The position numbers and the translations under genes are program-made. Below the pieces are notes generated by a model. It did no database searches and had not been told where the DNA came from. It was given only the letters and a program-made list of their open reading frames with translations. Shown here one piece after another: positions 15,927-25,512 of a stretch of 43,719 nt of DNA. Source of the stretch: Sphaerotilus sp. (lineage in GTDB: Bacteria; Pseudomonadota; Gammaproteobacteria; Burkholderiales; Burkholderiaceae_C); the NCBI GenBank assembly GCA_013299055.1, contig JAAFKB010000027.1, forward strand, positions 1 through 43,719, read 5' to 3'. Position 1 is the stretch's first letter; each line of letters opens with the position of its first letter.

Positions 15927-16571
15927 TCATGGGCTGGCCAGGCGCTGCGCCCGTGAGCGGGCCAGTGCGGCTTCGATGAGCGAGCGTTTGTGGTGGGTCT
16001 CACCGGATGCTTCCCTCTGCGGCGCCAGCGTGTCCAGGGGCTCGTCCCGTGGGCGACCCGCCTGGGCGTCACGGTGCTGCGCGTTGCGGGTGTTGCGGGC
16101 GAGATACCGGCTGCGCGCCTCGTCAGCCTGCTGTGCGGTCCAGGCTTGCCAGCCGGAGCGGTCCGGGGTGACGACCTCCAGCGCAATGCAGTCCACCGGG
16201 CAGGCTGGCAGGCACAGCTCGCAGCCCGTGCAGTGGCTTTCGATCACCGTGTGCATCTGCTTGTGGGCGCCGACGATGCAGTCGACTGGACATGCCTTCA
16301 GGCACAGCGTGCAGCCGATGCACCAGGCCTCGTCGATGATGGCGACCGTCAGCGGTCCCTCGACGCCGCAGGTGTCGTCCAGTGGCAGGGCGGGTTGTCC
16401 AGTCAGCGTGGCCAGCCGCAGCACGCCGTCGACCCCGCCAGGCGGGCAGCGGTTGATGCCCGTCTGGCCATGGGCGATGGCTTCGGCGTAGCTGCGGCAG
16501 TCCGGGTAGCCGCAGCGGGCACACTGGGTCTGCGGCAGCGCGGCGTCGATCCTGTCTGCCAGGCTGGTCAT
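15927..16571 (-). CDS. rsxB: Electron transport protein RsxB/RnfB, soluble form
   Basis: This 214-residue iron-sulfur protein has an N-terminal Fe4S4 domain with Cys17-x2-Cys20-x4-Cys25-x16-Cys42 (CARCGYPDC..RCPPGG). Two ferredoxin-type clusters follow: CIGCTLCLKACPVDC (84-98) and CTGCELCLPACPVDC (114-128). Canonical RnfB of the Na+/H+-translocating Rnf complex starts with a membrane anchor; here the N-terminus goes straight into the Fe-S domain, so it is soluble. No other rnf/rsx gene is present, so its redox partner is unknown. The C-terminal 70 residues are polar and Arg/Gln rich with no recognised domain. It follows phaZ by 13 nt on the same strand and is probably co-transcribed with it. 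Confidence 0.88.
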   Translation of the reverse strand: MTSLADRIDAALPQTQCARCGYPDCRSYAEAIAHGQTGINRCPPGGVDGVLRLATLTGQPALPLDDTCGVEGPLTVAIIDEAWCIGCTLCLKACPVDCIVGAHKQMHTVIESHCTGCELCLPACPVDCIALEVVTPDRSGWQAWTAQQADEARSRYLARNTRNAQHRDAQAGRPRDEPLDTLAPQREASGETHHKRSLIEAALARSRAQRLASP

Positions 16572-16584
16572 GCGCGGACCGAAC

Positions 16585-17901
16585 TCAGGTAGCCGCAGAT
16601 TTCTTGCCTTTGGCCGTCGCCGGGGCTGCCACGACCTGCTGAGATGCAGGCTCGGCCACCGGCTGCTGGTGTGCCAAGATGAACTTGCGCACCTCCGGGT
16701 AGGCCATCTCGCGCCAGCGGCGGCCTGAAAAGATGCCGTAGTGACCGGCGCCCTGCACAAGGTAGTGCTGGCGGCGATCCGCCGGAATGCCGCTGCACAG
16801 ACCGTGCGCCGCTTCGGTCTGGCCCGCGCCGGAGATGTCGTCCAGCTCGCCTTCGACCGTCAGCAGTGCCGTGGTCGTGATGTCCTGCGGCCGCACCAAT
16901 TCGCCTCGCACGTTCCATGTGCCATGCACCAGCGAAAAATCCTGGAACACGGTCTTGATGGTTTCGAGGTAATAGTCCGCGTCCATGTCGAGCACAGCGT
17001 TGTACTCGTCATAGAACTGGCGATGGGCTTCCGCGCTGTCGTCGTCACCACGCACCAGGTCCAGGAAATAGTCCCAGTGCGAGTTGGCGTGCCGGTCCGG
17101 GTTCATCGCGACGAAGCCGGTGTGCTGCATGAAGCCAGGGTAGACGCGGCGACCGGCGCCCGGGAAGTTCTGCGGAACGCGGTAGATCACGTTCTGCTCG
17201 AACCATTCGTGTGTGCGGTTCATCGCCAGGTTGTTGACCGCGGTCGGGCTCTTGCGGGCGTCGATCGGGCCACCCATCATCGTCATCGTGCGTGGCGTGA
17301 ACTCACCCTTGGAGGCCAGCAGCGAGATCGCCGCCAGCACCGGCACCGTCGGCTGGCACACCGAGATCACGTTGACTTCCGGCCCCAGACTGCGGATGAA
17401 GTTCTGCACGTAGGCGATGTAGTCGGCCAGATGGAACTCGCCATCGGCCAGCGGCACCATGCGGGCATCGACCCAGTCGGTGATGTAGACCTTGTGGTCC
17501 TGCAGCAGCGTGCGCACCGTGTCGCGCAGCAAGGTCGAGTGGTGGCCGGACAGCGGCGCGACCACCAGCACGATCGGCTGCGCACGCATGCGCTCCAGCA
17601 TCTGGGCGTTGTCGGTGTACCGCTTGAAGCGCAGCAGGCGGCAGAAGGGCTTGGCCTCGATCACCTGCTCCTGCACCGCCACGTCCACCCCGTCGACCTG
17701 CACCGAGGTAATCCCGAACGCCGGCTTCTCGTAGTCCTTGGTCAGCCGGTGCATCAGGTCGAAACCAGCGGCCATCCGCTGCGAGCCGGGCGCCTGGGCA
17801 AAGGGCGACAGCGGGTGGCTGTAGAGCTTGCCGGTGGCGCTGGCGAATTCGGCAAACGGACTGAGCAACGCGCGTTGGGTTTCGTAGAGTTGGTAAAGCA
17901 T
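16585..17901 (-). CDS. phaZ: Intracellular polyhydroxyalkanoate depolymerase
   Basis: This 438-residue cytoplasmic enzyme mobilises stored PHB granules. It belongs to the Ralstonia PhaZ1 type, in which the nucleophile is Cys rather than Ser. The lipase-box-like sequence is VISVCQPTVPVL with Cys182; Asp in VEGELDDISG and His in VQGAGHYGIFSGRRWR complete the triad. The N-terminus MLYQLYETQRALLSPF is characteristic. A C-terminal tail of about 25 residues rich in Ala, Lys, Pro and Gln exceeds the usual 410-420 residue length; such tails often touch granules or DNA, but here that is inference. An imperfect palindrome of PhaR type lies 55-69 bp upstream. RsxB follows 13 nt downstream. Confidence 0.95.
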   Translation of the reverse strand: MLYQLYETQRALLSPFAEFASATGKLYSHPLSPFAQAPGSQRMAAGFDLMHRLTKDYEKPAFGITSVQVDGVDVAVQEQVIEAKPFCRLLRFKRYTDNAQMLERMRAQPIVLVVAPLSGHHSTLLRDTVRTLLQDHKVYITDWVDARMVPLADGEFHLADYIAYVQNFIRSLGPEVNVISVCQPTVPVLAAISLLASKGEFTPRTMTMMGGPIDARKSPTAVNNLAMNRTHEWFEQNVIYRVPQNFPGAGRRVYPGFMQHTGFVAMNPDRHANSHWDYFLDLVRGDDDSAEAHRQFYDEYNAVLDMDADYYLETIKTVFQDFSLVHGTWNVRGELVRPQDITTTALLTVEGELDDISGAGQTEAAHGLCSGIPADRRQHYLVQGAGHYGIFSGRRWREMAYPEVRKFILAHQQPVAEPASQQVVAAPATAKGKKSAAT

Positions 17902-17955
17902 TGCGATTCCTCTGACTCCGGGGGCTTCGTCACCAGGTAGGTGGCGGGCAAAATA

Positions 17956-17970
17956 TGTTGCAGTGCAGCA
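17956..17970. promoter_or_regulatory. Possible PhaR-type operator upstream of phaZ
   Basis: The plus strand reads TGTTGCA-G-TGCAGCA, an inverted repeat matching at 6 of 7 positions around a central G. PHA regulators of the PhaR family bind TGC/GCA-rich inverted repeats of this kind near granule genes. It lies 55-69 bp before the phaZ start, beside AT-rich TATTTTGC sequence that could hold the promoter. No phaR gene is in the window. Confidence 0.4.
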
Positions 17971-18053
17971 TTGTATGCCTGCGCCACCATCCCGTGAGGA
18001 TGAATCGCATGCGGCCGGGAATCAAGTCGGCAATTTCCCCCAGCAGAGTCCGG

Positions 18054-18086
18054 GCAGTCGTACCAGGTGGTACCGGGTACGACTGC
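18054..18086. repeat. Perfect inverted repeat between phaZ and hppA
   Basis: An 11-bp perfect stem, GCAGTCGTACC with GGTACGACTGC, encloses an 11-nt loop that itself contains another GGTACC. GTAC occurs three times. It begins 16 nt beyond the hppA stop. It is probably the transcript-end hairpin of hppA, although no T-tract follows on either strand. Alternative pairing within the loop is possible. The rest of the 200-bp gap holds the phaZ upstream region and nothing else I can name. Confidence 0.6.
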
Positions 18087-18101
18087 TGGAGCCTGTCTAC
18101 C

Positions 18102-20564
<2,463 letters not shown>

Positions 20565-20662
20565 CGGAGTCTCCTTCCTCGTGGGAGTGGGTCGTCGAAC
20601 TCGGGCAAAGATGTCGGCGTCCTGAACACGTTGCAGCAGCAGGGCAGGGCGCAATGGAGCTG

Positions 20663-20691
20663 ATCGTAGAAGAAGCGAATTGTGAAAACAA
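20663..20691 (-). promoter_or_regulatory. Sigma-70 promoter of hppA
   Basis: On the minus strand, TTGTTT (20686-20691), a 17-bp spacer and TACGAT (20663-20668). The spacing is ideal and the hexamers match consensus at 4/6 and 4/6. The start site would be about 90 nt before the hppA start codon. The rest of the 284-bp hppA/ppa interval shows only a TAGAAT at 20802-20807 that might be a ppa -10. Confidence 0.5.
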
Positions 20692-20848
20692 TCACGCCAG
20701 CATGGTGTTTTCCAGCAGCCGATGCACTTTTTCAGGGCATTCCTGCGGCGCCCCCTGTGGCGGATGCGGCGCCCGTGCAAGGACTGCGCAAGCACACCCC
20801 GTAGAATCCCGAGGTTTGTTCGTCCCCCACTCGGAAAAACCCTCCCCC

Positions 20849-21388
20849 ATGAGCCTGCACAACGTCACCCCCGGCGCCAAAGCCCCCGAGCAATTCAACG
20901 TGGTCATCGAGATCCCGATGAACGCCGACCCGATCAAGTACGAAGTGGACAAGGAAAGCGGCGCGCTGTTCGTGGACCGCTTCATGACGACGGCGATGCA
21001 CTACCCGTGCAACTACGGCTACATCCCGCGCACGCTGGCCGACGATGGCGATCCGGTGGACGTGCTGGTGATCACGCCGTTCGCGCTGACGCCGGGTGTC
21101 GTGGTGACCTGCCGCGCCATCGGCGTGCTGCAGATGGACGACGAAGCGGGTGGCGACGCCAAGCTGCTGGCCGTGCCGATCGACAAGGTGCTGCCGATCT
21201 ACACCCACTGGCAGAAGCCGGAGGACATCAACCAGATGCGCCTGAAGGCCATCCAGCACTTCTTCGAGCACTACAAGGACCTGGAGCCGAACAAGTGGGT
21301 CAAGGTCAAGGGCTGGGAAGGTCCGGACGCTGCCAAGGCCGAAATCGTCAGCGGCATGGCCGCCTACGAGAAGGCCAACGCGGCCTGA
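20849..21388 (+). CDS. ppa: Inorganic pyrophosphatase, soluble family I
   Basis: This 179-residue cytoplasmic enzyme hydrolyses PPi to phosphate. It has the family I signature: [18 protein letters not shown] (substrate-contact Lys), [25 protein letters not shown] with the metal-binding Asp cluster, and [15 protein letters not shown]. Length is typical of bacterial PPases. It is transcribed away from the membrane-bound H+-PPase, so the two genes for the same substrate share one 284-bp control region. The start is set by the family N-terminus (MSLHNVTPG); the CCCTCCCCC before it is not a Shine-Dalgarno. A clean terminator follows 18 nt after the stop. Confidence 0.97.
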   Translation: MSLHNVTPGAKAPEQFNVVIEIPMNADPIKYEVDKESGALFVDRFMTTAMHYPCNYGYIPRTLADDGDPVDVLVITPFALTPGVVVTCRAIGVLQMDDEAGGDAKLLAVPIDKVLPIYTHWQKPEDINQMRLKAIQHFFEHYKDLEPNKWVKVKGWEGPDAAKAEIVSGMAAYEKANAA

Positions 21389-21406
21389 TCTTGGTCGCTC
21401 GTCAAG

Positions 21407-21432
21407 AAGGAGCCTGTCAGGCTCCTTTTTTT
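21407..21432 (+). terminator. Rho-independent terminator after ppa
   Basis: Stem AAGGAGCC / GGCTCCTT with loop TGTCA followed by T residues to 21432. It ends the ppa transcript 20 nt before the next start codon, so the ABC gene needs its own promoter. Confidence 0.92.
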
Positions 21433-21433
21433 C

Positions 21434-21450
21434 GCCCGTAGACTACGGGC
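21434..21450 (+). repeat. Hairpin abutting the start codon of the ABC transporter gene
   Basis: GCCCGTA-GAC-TACGGGC, a perfect 7-bp stem with a 3-nt loop, covers the place where a ribosome site should be and ends 1 nt before the ATG. TAGACT within it could alternatively be a -10 hexamer for a leaderless transcript. Confidence 0.6.
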
Positions 21451-21451
21451 C

Positions 21452-23236
21452 ATGAACTGGAATCAAGAGCTTCTCAACAGCGCCCTCTGGCTGGGCAAGA
21501 CCTTTGCCATCACGCTGGTGGTCTTCGTGCTCGTGATGGCGGCGCTGGCCCGCTGGACGGTCTGGGGGCGGCAGTTCTGGTCGCTCAGCGGCGCGTACTT
21601 TTCGCCAAAGCGGAGCTGGCGGCCACTGCTCGGCGTGGCGCTGATGCTGCTGTTCACGCTGTTCGCCGTGCGCATGAACGTGCTGTTCTCGTTCTGGTAC
21701 AACGGTTTCTACAGCGGCCTGCAGGCGCTCGATCAGCCGGCGTTCTGGTTCCACATCCAGCTCTTCGGTCTGCTGGCGACGGTGCATGTGTTGCGGGCGC
21801 TGCTCAACACCTACATCCGCGGTGCGTTCACCATCCACTGGCGCCAGTGGCTCAACGACCACACCGTGACCGAGTGGCTGGGTGCGCAGTCCTACTACCT
21901 CGGCCGCTTCGCCGAGCCGACCGTTGACAACCCCGACCAGCGCATCCAGCAGGACGTGACCACGCTGGTGGGCACCACGCTGGCCCTCTCGCTGGGGCTG
22001 GTCAGCGCCGTGGTGTCGATGTACGAGTTCACGGGCATCCTGTGGAACCTGTCGGCGTCGATGGTGGTGTTCGGAACCGAGGTGCCGCGCGCCATGGTGT
22101 TCCTCGTGTACGTGTACGTGATCGCGGCGTCGGTGTTCGCCTTCCGCATCGGCCGGCCGCTGATCGCGCTGAATTTCCTCAACGAGAAGTTCACCGCCAA
22201 CTACCGCTACCTGCTGGTGCGCATGCGCGAATACGGTGAAAGCATCGCGCTGTACCGGGGGGAAGGGGTCGAGCGGCGCGGCCTGCTGGCGAGCTTCGCG
22301 GCGGTGATCGGCAACGCCTGGGACACCCTGTGGCGCTCGCTCAAGCTGGATGGCTACAACCTCGTCATCAGCCAGATCGCGGTGATCTTCCCGTTCGTCA
22401 TCCAGGCGCCTCGGCTGTTTGCCGGGACGATCAAGCTCGGCGACGTGATGCAGACCAGCCAGGCGTTCGGGCAGGTGGAGGATGCGCTGTCCTTCTTCCG
22501 CAGCTCGTATGACAGCTTCGCGGGGTACCGCGCCGTGCTGGAGCGCCTCAGCGGCTTCGAGCAGAACGTGGCGGCCTCGGCGCGGCTGGCGCTGCCGGTG
22601 GTCCAGGAGAACGCCTCGGCCCTGGTGACACGCCACCTGACCGTGAACCGCCCGGACGGCCGCCCGCTGCTGATCGACCTGGACATGACGATGGTGGCCG
22701 GGCAGGCGCTGCTGATCCGCGGCCCGTCCGGCTCGGGCAAGACGACGCTGCTGCGCACGCTGGCCGGGCTGTGGCCGTACGCGACGGGGGCGATCGAGCG
22801 CCCGACTGGCGCGGCCAGCCTGTTCCTGTCGCAACGGCCGTATCTCCCGGTGGGCAGCCTGCGGGCGGCGCTGGCGTATCCGGCCGAGACGGTGTCCGAC
22901 GAGGTGGCGCGGCAGGTGCTGGGGCAGGTGCAGCTCGGCCAGCTCATCGAGCAGCTCGATGTCGAGCAGGACTGGTCGCAGGTGCTCTCGCCAGGCGAGC
23001 AACAGCGGCTGGCCTTCGGGCGGGCGCTGGCGAACCGGCCGGCGATCGTCTTCCTCGACGAGGCCACGTCGGCCACCGATGCCGGGCTGGAGCACACGCT
23101 GTACGGCTTGCTGCGCAGCCACCTGCCGCAGACCATCCTCGTCAGTGTCGGGCACCGGCAGACGCTCGCAGCGTTCCATGGCCAGGCGCTGACGTTCATG
23201 GGCGAGGGGCGCTGGATGCTGGAGTCGGCGGGCTGA
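21452..23236 (+). CDS. ABC transporter, fused permease-ATPase of the SbmA/BacA-YddA type
   Basis: This 594-residue half-transporter has an N-terminal membrane domain (about residues 15-330, six helices) of the SbmA/BacA-like family: FNEKFTANYRYLLVRMREYGESIALYRGE-type text, preceded by DNPDQRIQQDV. A C-terminal ATPase carries Walker A GPSGSGKTTLLRTLAGLWP, signature LSPGEQQRLAFGRAL and Walker B PAIVFLDEATSATD. It would act as a homodimer in the inner membrane. Relatives handle vitamin B12, peptides or long-chain fatty acids; the substrate here is unknown. No Shine-Dalgarno is visible: a perfect 7-bp hairpin (21434-21450) ends one base before the ATG. Stop-to-start spacing to the TRIC gene is 3 nt, so 21452-25512 is probably an operon. 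Confidence 0.9.
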   Translation: MNWNQELLNSALWLGKTFAITLVVFVLVMAALARWTVWGRQFWSLSGAYFSPKRSWRPLLGVALMLLFTLFAVRMNVLFSFWYNGFYSGLQALDQPAFWFHIQLFGLLATVHVLRALLNTYIRGAFTIHWRQWLNDHTVTEWLGAQSYYLGRFAEPTVDNPDQRIQQDVTTLVGTTLALSLGLVSAVVSMYEFTGILWNLSASMVVFGTEVPRAMVFLVYVYVIAASVFAFRIGRPLIALNFLNEKFTANYRYLLVRMREYGESIALYRGEGVERRGLLASFAAVIGNAWDTLWRSLKLDGYNLVISQIAVIFPFVIQAPRLFAGTIKLGDVMQTSQAFGQVEDALSFFRSSYDSFAGYRAVLERLSGFEQNVAASARLALPVVQENASALVTRHLTVNRPDGRPLLIDLDMTMVAGQALLIRGPSGSGKTTLLRTLAGLWPYATGAIERPTGAASLFLSQRPYLPVGSLRAALAYPAETVSDEVARQVLGQVQLGQLIEQLDVEQDWSQVLSPGEQQRLAFGRALANRPAIVFLDEATSATDAGLEHTLYGLLRSHLPQTILVSVGHRQTLAAFHGQALTFMGEGRWMLESAG

Positions 23237-23239
23237 GCC

Positions 23240-23896
23240 ATGGCGGTGCTGTCGCCGCAGCGGGTCGCCTTGCCGGGCAATCCCGCCCGCCTGCTGTACG
23301 CCCTCGACCTGATCGGCGTGGCGGTCTTCGCTGCCAGCGGTGCGTTGGCCGGCATCGCCGCACAGCTCGACCTGCTCGGCATCCTCGTGCTCGCCTCCAT
23401 CACGGCGGTCGGCGGCGGTACCTTGCGCGATGTCCTGCTGGGTGCGCATCCCATCTTCTGGATCCAGGACCCCGGCCCGCTCTACACGGTCATCGCCGCC
23501 ACTGCCGCCACGCTGGTCTGGGTCCATTTCCTGCCCATCCCGCTGCACGCGCTGCTCAGCGCCGACGCGCTTGGCCTCGCCCTGTTCGCCATCTCCGGCG
23601 CGCAGGTGGCCGAGAAAGCCGGGTGCCGGCCGCTGGTGATCGTCCTCATGGGCACGCTGAGCGGCGCTGGGGGCGGGGTGGTGCGCGACGTGCTGTCCGC
23701 CAAGGTGCCGCTCATCTTCCGGCAGGACATCTACGCCTCGGCCGCCATCGCCGGCATCGTGGTCTACCTGCTGCTGCGGGCGGCCAAGGCGTCGACCGGC
23801 GTCGCGTTTGCGGCCGGATTCGTCACCGTCGCCGCCACCCGGCTGGCCGCCATCGCGCTGGACCTGCGCTTGCCCGTCTTCTCGCTGCCACCATGA
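23240..23896 (+). CDS. TRIC-type cation channel family membrane protein (UPF0126)
   Basis: This 218-residue inner-membrane protein has about seven hydrophobic helices arranged as two repeats. Each repeat carries the family's Gly-rich motif with Arg-Asp: VGGGTLRDVLLG (residues 55-66) and GAGGGVVRDVLS (about 140-152). These are hallmarks of the prokaryotic TRIC/UPF0126 (YadS/YicG) family, trimeric channels that conduct K+ or other cations. A 14-residue soluble N-terminus precedes the first helix. It sits 3 nt after the ABC gene, and its stop overlaps the next start as ATGA, so it is tightly coupled to the gamma-glutamyltransferase gene. No functional link among the three is known to me. Confidence 0.9.
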   Translation: MAVLSPQRVALPGNPARLLYALDLIGVAVFAASGALAGIAAQLDLLGILVLASITAVGGGTLRDVLLGAHPIFWIQDPGPLYTVIAATAATLVWVHFLPIPLHALLSADALGLALFAISGAQVAEKAGCRPLVIVLMGTLSGAGGGVVRDVLSAKVPLIFRQDIYASAAIAGIVVYLLLRAAKASTGVAFAAGFVTVAATRLAAIALDLRLPVFSLPP

Positions 23897-25512
23897 CCTT
23901 CGACTACACGACCTCCTACACCAGCGCCCGCCTGCCCGTGTTCGCCCGCAACGTCGTCGCCACCTCGCACCCTCTGGCGGCGCAGGCCGGATTGCGCATC
24001 TTGGCCGAAGGGGGCAACGCCGTCGATGCCGCCGTGGCCGCCGCTGCGGTGATGACCGTCGTCGAGCCGTGCAGCAACGGGCTGGGGTCCGACGCCTTCT
24101 GCATTCTCTGGGACGGCCAGCAACTGCACGGGCTCAACGCCTCCGGCCCGGCGCCCCAAGCCTGGACACCCGACCACTTCCGCCGCCGCCACGCCCCGGA
24201 CGCCATGGCACCTCCGGTGCGCGGCTGGGATGCCGTGACCGTGCCGGGCGCGGTGGCGGCGTGGGCGGCGTTGTCGGCGCGCTTCGGCCGGCTGCCCTTC
24301 GACGCGCTGATGGCCCCGGCCGCAGAGGTGGCCGAGCGGGGGTACGCCGTGCCCGTCGTCGTGCAGCAGAAATGGGCCGCCGCCGCCACGCTCGATGCGC
24401 TGACCCGCCAACCCGGGTTCGCCGAGGTGTTCCTGCCGCATGGCCGAGCGCCCGCGGTCGGCGAACGCTTCACGATGCCCGGCGCAGCGCGGGCCTTGCG
24501 GGCGATCGGCGCGACACGGGGACGGGCGTTCTACGAAGGGGAGATCGCCGAGGCACTGGCCCGCACCGCCGCCGCGCAGGGCGGGGCACTGACCCTGGCG
24601 GACCTGGCCGGCTTTGCGCCCGAGTGGGTGACGCCGATCCAGCAGGACTACCGCGGCCACACCCTGCACGAGATCCCGCCCAACGGCCAGGGACTCGCCG
24701 CACTGATTGCCCTGGGCCTGCTGCAGCATTTCGATCTGGCCGGCCTGCCTGTCGATGGCGCGGATGGCCAGCATCTGCAGATCGAGGCGATGAAGCTCGC
24801 CTTCGCCGATGTCTACCGCTTCGTCGCCGAGCCGGGGAGCATGGCCGTCAGCGCCGCCGACCTGCTCGACCCCGGCTACCTGCGCGAGCGCGCCCGCCTG
24901 ATCGACCCGCAGCGTGCGCAGGACTTCGGCGCCGGCCAGCCGGTCCAGGGCGGTACCATCTACCTCACCGCCGCCGACGAGCGCGGGATGATGGTCAGCT
25001 TCATCCAGAGCAACTACATGGGCTTCGGCTCGGGCGTGGTGCTGCCCGCGTACGGCCTGAGCCTGCAGAACCGGGGCCACGCCTTCAGCCTCGACCCGCA
25101 CAGCGCCAACGTGGTGGCGCCGGGCAAGCGGCCGTTCCACACCATCATCCCGGGCTTCCTGACCCGCGACGGGCAGCCGGTGATGGGCTTCGGCGTGATG
25201 GGCGCCCACATGCAGCCGCAGGGCCATGTGCAGACCCTCGTGCGCATGCTCGACCACCACCAGAACCCGCAGACCGCCTGCGATGCGCCGCGCTGGCGCT
25301 GCAACGCCGGCCTGTCGCTCAACGTCGAGGCGACGATGCCGGCCGCGACCGTGCAGGGGCTCGCTGCCCGAGGTCACTGCCTGGAGGTCATCAGCGACAC
25401 CTACCAGGACTTTGGCGCGGGGCAGTTCATCTGGCGGCTGGGCGACCCGGCGGTGGAGGGCTATGTCGCGGCGAGCGATCCTAGGCGGGACGGGCAGGCT
25501 GCCGGCTGGTGA
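23893..25512 (+). CDS. Gamma-glutamyltransferase family protein
   Basis: This 539-residue protein is an Ntn-hydrolase of the GGT family, in which the chain is cut autocatalytically just before a Thr that becomes the nucleophile. The N-terminal region has ATSHPLAAQAGLRILAEGGNAVDAAVAAAAVMTVVEPCSNGLG. The processing site is QGGTIYLTAADERGMMVSF with Thr355; the GSGVVLPAYGLSLQNRG segment follows. E. coli GGT has a secretion signal, but here none is seen, so this form is probably cytoplasmic. The substrate could be a gamma-glutamyl or other amide compound. Its start overlaps the TRIC stop (ATGA). Its 3' end overlaps the 3' end of the opposing RND gene by 32 bp. Confidence 0.92.
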   Translation: MTFDYTTSYTSARLPVFARNVVATSHPLAAQAGLRILAEGGNAVDAAVAAAAVMTVVEPCSNGLGSDAFCILWDGQQLHGLNASGPAPQAWTPDHFRRRHAPDAMAPPVRGWDAVTVPGAVAAWAALSARFGRLPFDALMAPAAEVAERGYAVPVVVQQKWAAAATLDALTRQPGFAEVFLPHGRAPAVGERFTMPGAARALRAIGATRGRAFYEGEIAEALARTAAAQGGALTLADLAGFAPEWVTPIQQDYRGHTLHEIPPNGQGLAALIALGLLQHFDLAGLPVDGADGQHLQIEAMKLAFADVYRFVAEPGSMAVSAADLLDPGYLRERARLIDPQRAQDFGAGQPVQGGTIYLTAADERGMMVSFIQSNYMGFGSGVVLPAYGLSLQNRGHAFSLDPHSANVVAPGKRPFHTIIPGFLTRDGQPVMGFGVMGAHMQPQGHVQTLVRMLDHHQNPQTACDAPRWRCNAGLSLNVEATMPAATVQGLAARGHCLEVISDTYQDFGAGQFIWRLGDPAVEGYVAASDPRRDGQAAGW

